A stretch of 64,000 nt of DNA from Qipengyuania gaetbuli (GCF_020171365.1 NZ_JAIUZO010000002.1:620001-684000), one strand, 5' to 3'. Shown: positions 54,873 through 64,000, numbered from the stretch's first letter. The notes: a model not told the origin generated them from the letters alone. Made by a program: numbers and translations.

Positions 54873-55172
54873 TCAGGCCGCGACGCCCTGGATGCCGGCA
54901 ACGATCGATGCGGCACCGAACAGGATGAAGACGCCGATGATGACGGTCGCTCCGAAACGCCAGTTGAGGCGGCCGGTCAGCATCATGAAGCCGACGGCGG
55001 CCACGGCCATCACGGCAACAGCAGTGGCGACATTGCCGAGCAGCGTGCCCTGCAGCCAGCCGAGCGCATTGACGATCGGGCCGGAGCCGGCCGGATCGGT
55101 AGCCTGCGCCATGGCGGCGGTGGGGCTGAGAAGCAGGGCCAGTGCGGCCGCGCGGGTAACGATCGATTTCAA
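54873..55172 (-). CDS. virB2: VirB2/TrbC-type pilin
   Basis: A 99-residue exported pilin with signal peptide (ending AMAQ) and two hydrophobic helices (NVATAVAVMAVAAVGFMMLTG; GATVIIGVFILFGAASIV) joined by RLNWRF, the classical VirB2/TrbC layout. The start is TTG at 55172 with GGGAG nine bases upstream, the ribosome site lying inside the last codons of virB1. No ATG fits, so the alternative start matters. Confidence 0.87.
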   Translation of the reverse strand: MKSIVTRAAALALLLSPTAAMAQATDPAGSGPIVNALGWLQGTLLGNVATAVAVMAVAAVGFMMLTGRLNWRFGATVIIGVFILFGAASIVAGIQGVAA

Positions 55173-55178
55173 GTCGGA

Positions 55179-55808
55179 CTACTCCCGTGAGTGATCGGCC
55201 AGGCGACCCATGATCGCGGCCACGTAATTCTGCGTTTCGCGGATGCGCGGAATGCCATTCGCACGCTCCACCCGGCCGGGGCCGGCATTGTAGGCGGCAA
55301 GCGCCTTTTCGAGGTCGCCGTCGAAGCGGTCGAGCTGTTCGCGGAGGTAGCGCGCGCCACCTTCCAGATTAGCAAAGGGATCGCGCGGGTCGACGCCGAG
55401 CTCGCGCGCGGTGCCGGGCATCAACTGCGCGAGGCCCTGCGCCCCGACCGGGGAGACGGCATTGTGCCGCCAGCGGCTTTCCTGCCACACGACCGCCTCG
55501 ATGAGCGAAGGCGAGAGGTCGAAGCGGGCAGCCAGCTCGTTGACCTTGGCGCGGTAGGCATCGGGGACGCCTGCGGCATGGCGCGCGGTATCGCCGATAA
55601 TATGGTCCGGAATTTCGAGTTCCGCGGGGACAGCGGAAAGCTCTGCAAACGTTGCGATTTCCGCAAGGTCAGCCGGCTGCGCGGCGCCAGCACCGGATAT
55701 CCAGCGCGCGCCGTCCGCATCGATCTCCATGACATCCGCCTTCGCCGGGAAGGCGGCGGGCAGCGTACAGGCCAGTCCTGCAGCTATTGCCCAGTGTGTA
55801 CGAATCAT
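55179..55808 (-). CDS. virB1: lytic transglycosylase, VirB1-like
   Basis: A 209-residue exported SLT-domain enzyme that opens peptidoglycan for the secretion apparatus. Signal peptide (1-24); the goose-lysozyme-like SLT domain has the catalytic Glu in EAVVWQESRWRHNAVSPVGA, then GLAQLMPGTARELGV and ALAAYNAGPGRV. First gene of the leftward T4SS operon. Confidence 0.92.
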   Translation of the reverse strand: MIRTHWAIAAGLACTLPAAFPAKADVMEIDADGARWISGAGAAQPADLAEIATFAELSAVPAELEIPDHIIGDTARHAAGVPDAYRAKVNELAARFDLSPSLIEAVVWQESRWRHNAVSPVGAQGLAQLMPGTARELGVDPRDPFANLEGGARYLREQLDRFDGDLEKALAAYNAGPGRVERANGIPRIRETQNYVAAIMGRLADHSRE

Positions 55809-55917
55809 CGTCGAACACCCTCCGTGCGGCCCCTTTGCGGACCTTACATGACATCAGGGTGACAAGAAGCTGAATGCAGGGGAAATCCTCAGCTTTCGAC
55901 GTGGCTGCACAAGGAAA

Positions 55918-55948
55918 CGGCCCGCCTTCCAGATCGGAAAGCGGGCCG
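55918..55948 (-). terminator. intrinsic terminator of the TPR-like gene
   Basis: CGGCCCGC (55918-55925) and GCGGGCCG (55941-55948), with an inner TTCC/GGAA pair, form a stem of about 13 base pairs. On the minus strand it is followed by TTTCCTT. It lies 23 bases past the TPR-like gene stop and upstream of virB1, so the two transcripts are separate. Confidence 0.7.
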
Positions 55949-55970
55949 CAAAGGCTCGGTGTTTACGCTG

Positions 55971-56351
55971 TCAGCGGCTGGCGAGCGCCGCGTAATCCTT
56001 GAAGTCCTGCCCATCGACCATAGCCAGCCCCCGCCTTGCAAGGACGCGCGAGTCGACCCACTGGCCGCCCGCAGTCTCGAGCCGGTAGCGATCCCGGAGG
56101 GCTGCAGCCTCGGCAAACTTGGCGCGCGCCGCGTCTTCCTGGCCCAGGCGCGCGAGCGCGATGCCGTGATTGATCAGCCTCGCCGGATCGTCATTGGCAA
56201 GGTCGCTGTTTTCGATCGCGGCGAGCGCGGCGAGATCATTGCCGGCGATAAGCTCCTCGTAGCCGACATCCATCGAAGGCGCGGGGCTAGCCACTACCTC
56301 GATCGGGCCCGAACCCATGACCATCAGCGTAGCGGCAGCGATGAGCGACAT
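55971..56351 (-). CDS. small exported TPR-like protein
   Basis: A 126-residue protein with a signal peptide (residues 1-22, VVASPA) and one or two TPR-like helical repeats (NDLAALAAIENSDLANDDPARLINHGIALARLGQEDAARAKFAEA). No enzyme motif. It is divergent from the lipoprotein/TonB-receptor operon with a 240-base shared promoter region, so a common regulator is plausible. Function unknown. Confidence 0.72.
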   Translation of the reverse strand: MSLIAAATLMVMGSGPIEVVASPAPSMDVGYEELIAGNDLAALAAIENSDLANDDPARLINHGIALARLGQEDAARAKFAEAAALRDRYRLETAGGQWVDSRVLARRGLAMVDGQDFKDYAALASR

Positions 56352-56483
56352 ATGATTTTTCTCCCAAGTTCTTGGATGAGAATATGCGGGTTTGTTTCAG
56401 CGCCCGCAACAAAACCGTAACATTGTCACAAATCTGCAATGGAGGGCCTGAGCCGGATTTCCTGTTGAAACTGCAACAGAACG

Positions 56484-56508
56484 GTCACGAAGCATCACAA
56501 ACTGTCAC
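56484..56508. promoter_or_regulatory. GTCAC direct repeats upstream of the lipoprotein gene
   Basis: GTCAC at 56484-56488, ATCAC at 56494-56498 and GTCAC at 56504-56508 repeat with a 10-base period, about 85 bases before the lipoprotein GTG start. Another GTCACA is at 56425. The motif resembles the repeats in front of the PhoB-like gene at 61785, but those have an 11-base period as in true Pho boxes. This 240-base gap holds no other clear feature. Confidence 0.45.
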
Positions 56509-56591
56509 ACGCCGCCCCTAGCCGGCGAATCGCGATCACGAATTCGCATTCGAGTTTTCCGATTCACCCGGTTTTTGAGGGGACCGTACCC

Positions 56592-58166
56592 GTGACCAAT
56601 TTCCACCATTCGCTTGTTCTTGGCTGCTCCGCACTGGCGCTGAGCGCCTGCGGGGCCGACGAAATCGTTTCGCCCGGCACCGGCGGTAACATAACCATCA
56701 ACAACCCGACGCCGACTCCCACGCCGACGCCGACGCCCACCCCGACCAGCTCGCTCGTCACCCCGGCCAACGGCTGTCCGACGATCAGCGACCCGCAGGG
56801 CCTGACCGACAGCGGAACCATCACCGGCCCGACCGGCGAATACCGCGTCTGCACGCTGCCCGCGCGCTTCAACGCCAGCTCGACCCTGCCTTACATCAAC
56901 GGCCTGCTCTATCGCATCAACGGCCGCGTCGATGTCGGCACCGATGGCGGTCCGGCTCCGGACGCCAGCGACGGCCTGTCGGACACCAATGTCGAGCTGA
57001 CCATCGAGCCGGGCGTGATCCTCTACGCATCGGGATCGAGCTTCCTTAACGTCAACCGCGGCAACACGATCGAGGCCAACGGCACGGCCGAGCGCCCGAT
57101 CGTCTTCACCAGCCGCGACAACGTCCTCGGCCTCAACGGCGGCAGCTCGTCGGGCCAGTGGGGCGGCGTGGTCCTTTCGGGCCGCGCACCCGTCACCGAC
57201 TGTATCGCTTCGGGCGCAACCCCGGGCAGCGTGAACTGCGAGCGCCAGGTCGAGGGTGCGGCAGACCCCGCGATCTTCGGCGGCGCAACGCCTGGCGACA
57301 GCTCGGGCAGCATGAAGTTCGTCCAGATCCGCTATTCGGGCTTCGTCCTTTCGGGCGACAACGAACTGCAGTCGTTGACCACGGGCGGCATCGGTTCGGG
57401 CACGACACTGGAAAACATCATGAGCTTCAACAGCTCGGATGACGGCGTCGAATTCTTCGGTGGCCGCGTCAATGTGAAGCGCATGATCGTGGTCGGCGCG
57501 GAAGACGACAGCATCGACACCGACACCGGCGTCAAGGCCAATCTGCAATACGTCATCGCCATCCAGCGCCCCGGCGCAGGCGACACGATCATCGAAGCCG
57601 ATTCCGACAACGCCTTCAACGATTCGACCCCGCGCCAGGACACCCGCATCTCGAATGCGACCTTCGTCCACCAGAACGCGATCGACCAAGTCGTGCGTAT
57701 CCGCGGCTTTGCCGACTACCGCATCGCCAACTCGGTCATCTGGTCGCGCAACGACACGCGCTGCCTGCGCATCGACGGCCAGGAAGAACTGACCCGCGCC
57801 GCCAATGCCGCCGTCGACGAAGCTGGCCCGGTCGCCTTCGACTCCCTGGTCCTCGACTGCGCCACGCCCTTCCGCGACAGCTCGGGCGCGACCGCAGCCG
57901 ACATCAAGGCGGTGTTCGATGCAGGCACGAACAACAATTCGGCCTTCACCAACACGCTGTCGATGCTGTTCGTAAACGGCGCGAACGAGAATGCCGTGCC
58001 GGTGTTCAACGTGACTGCCTGGTCGAGCTTCTTCGAACTGCCGACCAACATCGGCGCTGCCTTCCCCGGCAACAACACCTGGGTGAACGGCTGGACCTGC
58101 AACTCGGCCACGGTGACTTTCGACAATGCCGTGACCGCCTGCACCAGCCTGCCGGTCTACAACTAA
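56592..58166 (+). CDS. (PT)n-linked surface lipoprotein, likely beta-helix, partner of the TonB receptor
   Basis: A 524-residue lipoprotein. Signal peptide with lipobox LSAC, lipidated Cys20; then a Pro-Thr repeat (about residues 39-52). The body is rich in Gly/Asn/Asp/Ser with right-handed beta-helix-like repeats (TIEANGTAERPIVFTSRDN; GVVLSGRAPVTDC; SGSMKFVQIRYSGF; TLENIMSFNSSDDGVEFFGGRVNVKRMIVVGAEDDSIDTD). No catalytic motif seen. GTG start at 56592 with GAGGGGA nine bases upstream. It is 112 bases before the receptor gene and probably acts as its surface binding partner. Confidence 0.8.
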   Translation: MTNFHHSLVLGCSALALSACGADEIVSPGTGGNITINNPTPTPTPTPTPTPTSSLVTPANGCPTISDPQGLTDSGTITGPTGEYRVCTLPARFNASSTLPYINGLLYRINGRVDVGTDGGPAPDASDGLSDTNVELTIEPGVILYASGSSFLNVNRGNTIEANGTAERPIVFTSRDNVLGLNGGSSSGQWGGVVLSGRAPVTDCIASGATPGSVNCERQVEGAADPAIFGGATPGDSSGSMKFVQIRYSGFVLSGDNELQSLTTGGIGSGTTLENIMSFNSSDDGVEFFGGRVNVKRMIVVGAEDDSIDTDTGVKANLQYVIAIQRPGAGDTIIEADSDNAFNDSTPRQDTRISNATFVHQNAIDQVVRIRGFADYRIANSVIWSRNDTRCLRIDGQEELTRAANAAVDEAGPVAFDSLVLDCATPFRDSSGATAADIKAVFDAGTNNNSAFTNTLSMLFVNGANENAVPVFNVTAWSSFFELPTNIGAAFPGNNTWVNGWTCNSATVTFDNAVTACTSLPVYN

Positions 58167-58278
58167 TCGCCTTTGCGGGGCGGGGGCGGTGCATCGACGC
58201 ATCGCTCCCGCCTTCAATCCATTCAGCGGGGGCACGTCTCCCGTAACGACACCGACCTAGTTCAAGGGGGTCATTCCA

Positions 58279-60993
58279 ATGTCCACTGGCAAGCAGCTTG
58301 CAGGGCTGCTCCTGCTTACCACCGCCCTCACCTATCCCGCCGCCGCGATTGCGCAGAGCACCGGCGAAGAGGATGAGGTTTCCGACACCCAGCCGGCTGA
58401 AGAGGCCGCGGAAGAAGAGCAGGTCGAAGAACAGGCGCAGCCCGATATTTCCGTGCCCGGCGGCGCGATCATCGTGACCGGTCGCCGCCAGCGCGACGTC
58501 ACGCGCTCGTCGAGCCAGGTCATTACCGTGCTCGATACCGAGAGCATCGCCCGCACCGGCGAAGGCGACATTGCAGGCGCATTGGGGCGCGTGACCGGCC
58601 TTTCGACGCAGGGCAACGGCCTCGTCTACGTGCGCGGCCTCGGCGACCGCTATTCGCTGGCGCTGCTCAACGGCCTTCCGCTGCCCTCGCCCGAGCCACT
58701 CAGCCGCGTGGTGCCGCTCGACATCTTCCCGACCAACGTGGTCGCATCGAGCCTCGTCCAGAAAACCTATTCGGCCAACTTCCCCGGTGAATTCGGCGGC
58801 GGCGTGATCAACCTCACGACCCGCGCCATCCCGACGGAAAGCTTCGTCACGATTTCCGGCTCGATCAGCGGCGACAGCGAGACCACTTTCGGGCCCGGTT
58901 ACAGCTATCATGGCGGCGCCTACGACTGGACCGGCTTCGACAATGGCCGCCGCGACATTTCCAACTATGCCGCGCTGCAGGGCTTTTTCGACAGCGGCGC
59001 GCGCATCGGCGACGATGATGTCGACCTGCGCGGCATCTTGGGCGACCTCAACGACCCGAACCTGATCCTGGTCCAGAAGATCGGCGACCTACCGGTGAAT
59101 TTCTCTGCCGGCCTCACCGCCGGCACCGCCGTGGACGTGTTTTCGGACGGCCAGTTCGGCGTCATTGCCACGGCATCGATCAGCAACAAGTGGCGCAACC
59201 GCTTCATCACGCGGCAGACCGCCAACAATGCCGAACTGGAACTCGACAGCGACTTCCGCGAATTCGCGACCGACAACCGCATGCTCGTGAACGGCCTGCT
59301 CGGTTTCGGGCTGGAAGTCGGGCAGCACCGTTTCCGCCTGACCAACCTCTTCATCCGCGATACGTTGAAACGCGCATCGCTGGCGGAAGGGACCGATCTG
59401 CAGGATGACGATGACGAACTGATCCAGGAGACCGGCTGGTACGAACGCCAGCTGTTCAACACGCAGGCCGTGGCCGAGCTGGAGTTCAACGACCTCTCGA
59501 TCGACCTGCGCGGCGGCTATGCCCAGACGCAGCGCGAGGCGCCGTTCGAATACCGCTTCGAATATGCCGACAACAAGAACCCGAACGATCCGTTCGCCGG
59601 CATCTTCCTCAACACCCTCGACCCGCAGCGCGGCGGCGCGCTGGTGGCCTTTTCGGACCTGACCGAGGACCTCTATTACGGCGGCATCGACGTCGGCTAC
59701 GTGTTCACCGACTGGCTCGCCGCCACTGTCGGCTATGCCTATACGGACACCAGCCGCCTCTCGAGCCGCCGCGAGTTCGACATTCGCGCTTCGACCACCT
59801 TTCCGACGGTCTTCGGCGCCTTCCGGCCCGACAATCTTCTGGGTGATGCGCTGCTCGACCTCGCCTTCGACCGCGAGGCGCAGGCGGCTGCAGGCCTCGA
59901 GCCCTACGAACTCAACATCTTCGAGACGACCCAGACCGACCCGGCCTTCCAGGCTAACCTGACGATCCACGGCGCCTATGCCAAGGCGACGCTGACCCCG
60001 ATCGAGGTGGTCTCGCTCGACCTCGGTGTGCGTTACGAAGACGCCGACCAGTCGGTCCGGGCAGTCGAGGTCTTCGCCGACCCGATCGGTTCGACCAGCA
60101 GCACTGCACTCGCCAACAGCTACTGGCTGCCGGGTGCGACGCTGACATGGGAGATCACCGACGACCTGCAGTTCCGCGCCAGCGCGTCCAAGACGATCGC
60201 GCGCCCGCAGTTCCGCGAGCTCATTTTCCAGACCTATTTCGATCCGGAGACCAACCGCCAGTTCAACGGCAACCCGCGCCTCGTGGACAGCGAGCTGATC
60301 AATGCCGAAGCGCGCCTCGAATATTACTTCGATGCCGGCAGCAGGATCAGCGTCGCGGGCTTCTACAAGGACATCGAGAACCCGATCGAGGTCTTCACCA
60401 GCTTCTCGGACAACGACATCATTTCCGGCTTTGCCAATGCGCCCAAGGCCCAGCTGTATGGTGGCGAGCTCGAGATCCAATGGAACTACGACCTCTACGA
60501 CCTCGGCGAATGGTTCGACACCAAGCGCTTCGTGGCGATTGCGAACTATACCTACACGCAGTCGGAGATCAGCGTCGGGCCGGACGATATCGCGCAGGTC
60601 TTCCCCTTCGCGGACCAGCCGGCGACGAACTTCTTCGACGACGGCGTTCCGCTTACCGGCCAGTCCGACCACCTCGTGAATATCCAGTTGGGCCTCGAGG
60701 ACACGGAAACGCTGAGCCAGTTCACGGTCCTGCTGAAATATGCCAGCGAGCGTGTGACCAGCCGCGGCGCAGGCCCGCTGCCCGACATCATCGAGGAGCC
60801 GGGCTTCCAGCTCGACCTCGTGGCACGGCAGGGTTTCGACCTCTTCGGCAGCGAGCTCGAGCTCAAGCTGGAGGCACGCAACCTTACCGGAACCGACCAC
60901 CAGGAATTCCAGACCAACGGCACGAACCGGGTGGACGTGAACAGCTACACGGTCGGTCGCAGCGTCAGCCTCGGGGCTTCGCTGAAGTTCTGA
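58279..60993 (+). CDS. TonB-dependent receptor paired with the lipoprotein
   Basis: A 904-residue outer-membrane transporter. Signal peptide (1-25), an acidic Glu-rich stretch (about residues 28-53), TonB box GAIIVTGRR, plug (SIARTGEGDIAGALGRVTGLS; LVYVRGLGDRYSLALLNG; FPGEFGGGVINLTTRAIP) and barrel ending in VSLGASLKF. RGLGDRYSLALLNG marks the subgroup that couples to surface lipoproteins or phytase-like partners in sphingomonads and Caulobacter. AAGGGGG precedes the ATG at 58279. Ligand unknown; a phosphorus-related one is suggested only by the nearby PhoB-like gene. Confidence 0.92.
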   Translation: MSTGKQLAGLLLLTTALTYPAAAIAQSTGEEDEVSDTQPAEEAAEEEQVEEQAQPDISVPGGAIIVTGRRQRDVTRSSSQVITVLDTESIARTGEGDIAGALGRVTGLSTQGNGLVYVRGLGDRYSLALLNGLPLPSPEPLSRVVPLDIFPTNVVASSLVQKTYSANFPGEFGGGVINLTTRAIPTESFVTISGSISGDSETTFGPGYSYHGGAYDWTGFDNGRRDISNYAALQGFFDSGARIGDDDVDLRGILGDLNDPNLILVQKIGDLPVNFSAGLTAGTAVDVFSDGQFGVIATASISNKWRNRFITRQTANNAELELDSDFREFATDNRMLVNGLLGFGLEVGQHRFRLTNLFIRDTLKRASLAEGTDLQDDDDELIQETGWYERQLFNTQAVAELEFNDLSIDLRGGYAQTQREAPFEYRFEYADNKNPNDPFAGIFLNTLDPQRGGALVAFSDLTEDLYYGGIDVGYVFTDWLAATVGYAYTDTSRLSSRREFDIRASTTFPTVFGAFRPDNLLGDALLDLAFDREAQAAAGLEPYELNIFETTQTDPAFQANLTIHGAYAKATLTPIEVVSLDLGVRYEDADQSVRAVEVFADPIGSTSSTALANSYWLPGATLTWEITDDLQFRASASKTIARPQFRELIFQTYFDPETNRQFNGNPRLVDSELINAEARLEYYFDAGSRISVAGFYKDIENPIEVFTSFSDNDIISGFANAPKAQLYGGELEIQWNYDLYDLGEWFDTKRFVAIANYTYTQSEISVGPDDIAQVFPFADQPATNFFDDGVPLTGQSDHLVNIQLGLEDTETLSQFTVLLKYASERVTSRGAGPLPDIIEEPGFQLDLVARQGFDLFGSELELKLEARNLTGTDHQEFQTNGTNRVDVNSYTVGRSVSLGASLKF

Positions 60994-61014
60994 GCCTCGC
61001 TCGCAAGCAAGATG

Positions 61015-61049
61015 AAAGGGCCGCCCCGCACGGGAGCGGCCCTTTTTTT
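61015..61049 (+). terminator. intrinsic terminator after the TonB receptor
   Basis: AAAGGGCCGC (61015-61024) and GCGGCCCTTT (61036-61045) flank an 11-base loop and are followed by T residues. It also sits just past the stop of the convergent PhoB-like gene (61065) and could work both ways. Confidence 0.9.
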
Positions 61050-61064
61050 GTGCCTTCGAAGGTC

Positions 61065-61748
61065 TCAGTGGCTGTCGTAGACATACCCCATCGAACGCAC
61101 GGTCCTGATCGGATCTCCTGCACCAACGGCCCGCAGCGCCCGGCGCAGTCGGCCGATCCAAACGTCCACGGTCCGCTCGTCTATCGGGGGCTCCTGCTTG
61201 CCGAGCCCGTCGATCAGGTCCTGCCGCGACAAGACGCGGTCGGCATTTTCGGCGAAGTAGCGCAGGAGGCGGAATTCATTGGGCCGCAGCGATATGGCCT
61301 TGCCACCCCAGCGTGCCTGCAAGGCGCCCATGTCGATTTCCAGCTCGCCCAGCATGAACGGTCGCCCGGCGATAAGGCCAGCCTTGCCCGTCCCAAGCGC
61401 GAGCACGCGGTCGAGCACCGTGGTGCGATCGACCGGCCCTACGAGGTAATCGTCGGCCCCCGCAGAGAGCGCACGCCGCTTGTCTTCAGCATCGCAGCTT
61501 TCGAGCACCATGGTGATATGCGCATGGGCCGTGCGCGGGTCTGCGCGCAGTCGGCGGCACATCTCGAGGCCCGAGAGATCGTCCAGCACCCAGTCAACGA
61601 AAGCGCATATCGGACCTTCGATCAGCCGCTGAGGGCCTGCGGGCGTCAGCCGGTCGAAGCGGTAGATCGCCTCGCCGTGATCGAATTCGGGAAAACTGGC
61701 CCCATTCTCGCCTGTCATGAGGATCGTAATGACTTCCACCCGCAGCAC
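61065..61748 (-). CDS. PhoB/OmpR-family regulator with degenerate receiver domain
   Basis: A 227-residue response-regulator-like protein. The C-terminal winged helix (LRPNEFRLLRYFAENADRVLSRQDLIDGLG and RTVDVWIGRLRRALRAVGAGDPIRTVRSMGYVYDS) is intact and PhoB-like. The receiver keeps the phospho-acceptor region VDWVLDDLSGLEMC with Asp52, but the acid-pocket residues after strand 1 are lost (ILMTGENG where DD is expected) and the conserved lysine of the KPF motif is Gly104 (VGPV). Phosphorylation is therefore doubtful. No sensor kinase is near. GTG at 61748 is used; GTG 61739 or ATG 61718 are alternatives. Repeats at 61785 lie in its promoter. Confidence 0.83.
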   Translation of the reverse strand: MLRVEVITILMTGENGASFPEFDHGEAIYRFDRLTPAGPQRLIEGPICAFVDWVLDDLSGLEMCRRLRADPRTAHAHITMVLESCDAEDKRRALSAGADDYLVGPVDRTTVLDRVLALGTGKAGLIAGRPFMLGELEIDMGALQARWGGKAISLRPNEFRLLRYFAENADRVLSRQDLIDGLGKQEPPIDERTVDVWIGRLRRALRAVGAGDPIRTVRSMGYVYDSH

Positions 61749-61784
61749 CCTTCAGCCCCGTTGCAGAGGCTTCGATGGCGCACG

Positions 61785-61803
61785 GATGTGACTGCGATGT
61801 GAC
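61785..61803. promoter_or_regulatory. Pho-box-like direct repeat upstream of the PhoB-like gene
   Basis: GATGTGAC occurs twice, at 61785-61792 and 61796-61803, exactly 11 bases apart (GTCACATC on the minus strand). This is the spacing of Pho boxes, and the consensus CTGTCAT is partly matched (CGGTCAC, CAGTCAC). It lies 37-55 bases upstream of the regulator's GTG, suggesting autoregulation. Confidence 0.55.
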
Positions 61804-61820
61804 CGTAAAAGGCGGGTTGT

Positions 61821-61858
61821 AACAAAACGGCGCCCGACCCGATCAGGGACGGACGCCG
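61821..61858 (-). terminator. intrinsic terminator of clpX
   Basis: Stem arms 61828-61840 and 61846-61858 (two mismatches, GATCA loop), followed on the minus strand by TTTTGTT. It is 28 bases past the clpX stop. Confidence 0.85.
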
Positions 61859-61886
61859 CCGGTTGTTTGCCTGGACGAAGAGCGGT

Positions 61887-63152
<1,266 letters not shown>

Positions 63153-63346
63153 ATCCTGCTCTGTCCCGCTGTTTCTCCCGTTTTACGGGGATTCGCCGAC
63201 ATTAGGCCGGTGCGGGATTGGGTCAATATCATAGGTAAGGTCATCCCCTTGCCACAAGCTGAAGCGGCAAGGTTGCCCAATTCCTACGACGATTTCGCAA
63301 CAGTCCGGTTGCGGGACGGTCAAAACCGCCCCGCCACGGCGCTGTC

Positions 63347-64000
63347 TTACTCGGGCGCGCCGCCCGAGCCCTTGTCTTCGTCCTTGGTCGGCTCCTCGCC
63401 ACCTTCGGTTTCCGGACGGGCTTCGAAAACCTTGTCCACGATGCCGAACTTCATCGCTTCGTCGGCTTCGAGGAAGGTGTCGCGGTCCATCGCCTTCTCG
63501 ATCGCGGTGAGGCTCTGGCCGGTATACTTCACATAGAGGTCGTTCATGCGCTTGCGGATGCGCAGGATTTCGCGAGCCTGGATCTCGATGTCCGACGCCA
63601 TGCCGCGTGCACCGCCAGACGGCTGGTGGACCATGATACGGGCATTGGGCAGTGCGATACGCATGCCGGGTTCGCCAGCGGCCAGCAGGAAGCTGCCCAT
63701 CGAGGCAGCCTGGCCGATGCAGACGGTCGAAACGCGCGGCTTGATGTACTGCATGGTGTCGTGGATCGCCATGCCGGCCGTCACCACGCCACCGGGCGAA
63801 TTGATGTACATGCTGATCGGCTTGGAAGGGTTCTCGCTCTCGAGGAAGAGCAGCTGTGCCACGATCAGCGACGCCATGTTGTCTTCCACCTGGCCGGTTA
63901 CGAAGACGATGCGTTCGCGCAGCAGGCGGCTGAAGATGTCGAAGGCCCGTTCGCCCCGGCTCGACTGCTCGACCACCGTGGGCACCAGCGCCCCGGTTAC
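63347..64000 (-). CDS. clpP: ATP-dependent Clp protease proteolytic subunit ClpP, N-terminus off the right edge
   Basis: Serine-protease subunit of ClpXP, cytoplasmic tetradecamer. The catalytic serine is in [14 protein letters not shown], histidine in [11 protein letters not shown] and aspartate in the [11 protein letters not shown] region. The frame has a GTG at 63985, but it stays open to the window edge and the residues before it ([23 protein letters not shown]) continue the family's ALVP-x-VVEQ start, so the true start is beyond base 64000. The acidic C-terminal tail ([19 protein letters not shown]) is longer than in E. coli. Confidence 0.95.
   Translation of the reverse strand, partial: VTGALVPTVVEQSSRGERAFDIFSRLLRERIVFVTGQVEDNMASLIVAQLLFLESENPSKPISMYINSPGGVVTAGMAIHDTMQYIKPRVSTVCIGQAASMGSFLLAAGEPGMRIALPNARIMVHQPSGGARGMASDIEIQAREILRIRKRMNDLYVKYTGQSLTAIEKAMDRDTFLEADEAMKFGIVDKVFEARPETEGGEEPTKDEDKGSGGAPE

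Noticed and set aside
48037..55808. T4SS operon considered as an integrative conjugative element
   Set aside because: No integrase, relaxase, coupling protein, attachment repeats or tRNA insertion next to it; tRNA-Arg is 4 kb away with no direct repeat of its 3' end seen near the operon.
56705..56755. Tandem ACGCCG-type repeat considered as a phase-variable microsatellite
   Set aside because: It codes for an in-frame Pro-Thr stalk; hexamer steps would not shift the frame, so on-off phase variation is unlikely, though length change is possible.
59089..61161. 690-residue minus-strand open frame opposite the TonB receptor
   Set aside because: Runs through the receptor terminator and the end of the PhoB-like gene, and lacks any family signature.
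60147..61802. 551-residue + strand open frame after the receptor start region
   Set aside because: Overlaps the receptor in another frame, crosses its terminator and lies antisense to the PhoB-like gene; composition is Arg/Pro-rich noise.

Overview
This window reads as a stretch of chromosome from a GC-rich alphaproteobacterium, most likely a sphingomonad of the Erythrobacteraceae type. The evidence is family content, not a search: a GcrA cell-cycle regulator, the alphaproteobacterial F1-ATPase zeta inhibitor (DUF1476), a cobA-DUF2849-cysI-DUF934-cysH sulfite-reduction cluster, large TonB-dependent receptors, and adjacent carotenoid ketolase and hydroxylase genes. Genes are tightly packed and often coupled by TGATG, ATGA or GTGA overlaps. 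Both edges cut a gene: cysH on the left and clpP on the right.

Layout. 1-3.7 kb: assimilatory sulfate/sulfite reduction with its siroheme methyltransferase. 3.9-8.1 kb: MscS channel, cystathionine beta-lyase-like enzyme, 3-mercaptopyruvate sulfurtransferase and a proline-rich exported protein. 8.2-14.5 kb: queF, DUF1499 protein, FAD oxidoreductase, tRNA-Ala, ABC-2 permease, gcrA, a membrane diguanylate cyclase and a spermidine-synthase-like protein. 14.6-26.6 kb: a long translation/RNA operon read leftward, rimP-nusA-ylxR-infB-thioesterase-DUF1697-rbfA-tdk-M50-truB-rpsO-pnp. 26.7-30.7 kb: secreted subtilisin-like protease, an orphan secretin and a matrixin-like protein.

30.8-35.7 kb holds the most striking region: a sigma-54/PspF-controlled phage-shock operon. 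pspA, pspB and pspC are preceded by a 50-residue membrane protein and followed by six tandem small membrane/coiled-coil proteins. Five of these share a PspB-like motif around VLERI-x-TD and the sixth has a shortened version of it. A 57-residue membrane protein closes the run. sufE, a DUF454 protein and a Pmp3-like peptide follow, then crtZ-crtW on the other strand.

38.1-44.8 kb: acyl-CoA thioesterase, leuC-small ORF-leuD, a quinone oxidoreductase, the zeta inhibitor, bolA-grxD, a Nudix hydrolase, tRNA-Arg and a queuosine-precursor transporter. 44.9-47.8 kb: a TonB receptor. 48.0-55.8 kb: a compact VirB-type type IV secretion operon (virB1-2-3-4-6-9-10-11) with no recognisable virB5, virB7, virB8 or virD4. 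56-61.7 kb: a TPR-like exported protein, a (PT)n lipoprotein with its TonB receptor, and a PhoB-like regulator with a degenerate receiver; GTCAC direct repeats lie upstream of both the lipoprotein and the regulator. 61.9-64 kb: clpX and clpP.

The window has no rRNA, CRISPR array, insertion sequence or prophage that I can see. No gene-free stretch exceeds about 240 bases.
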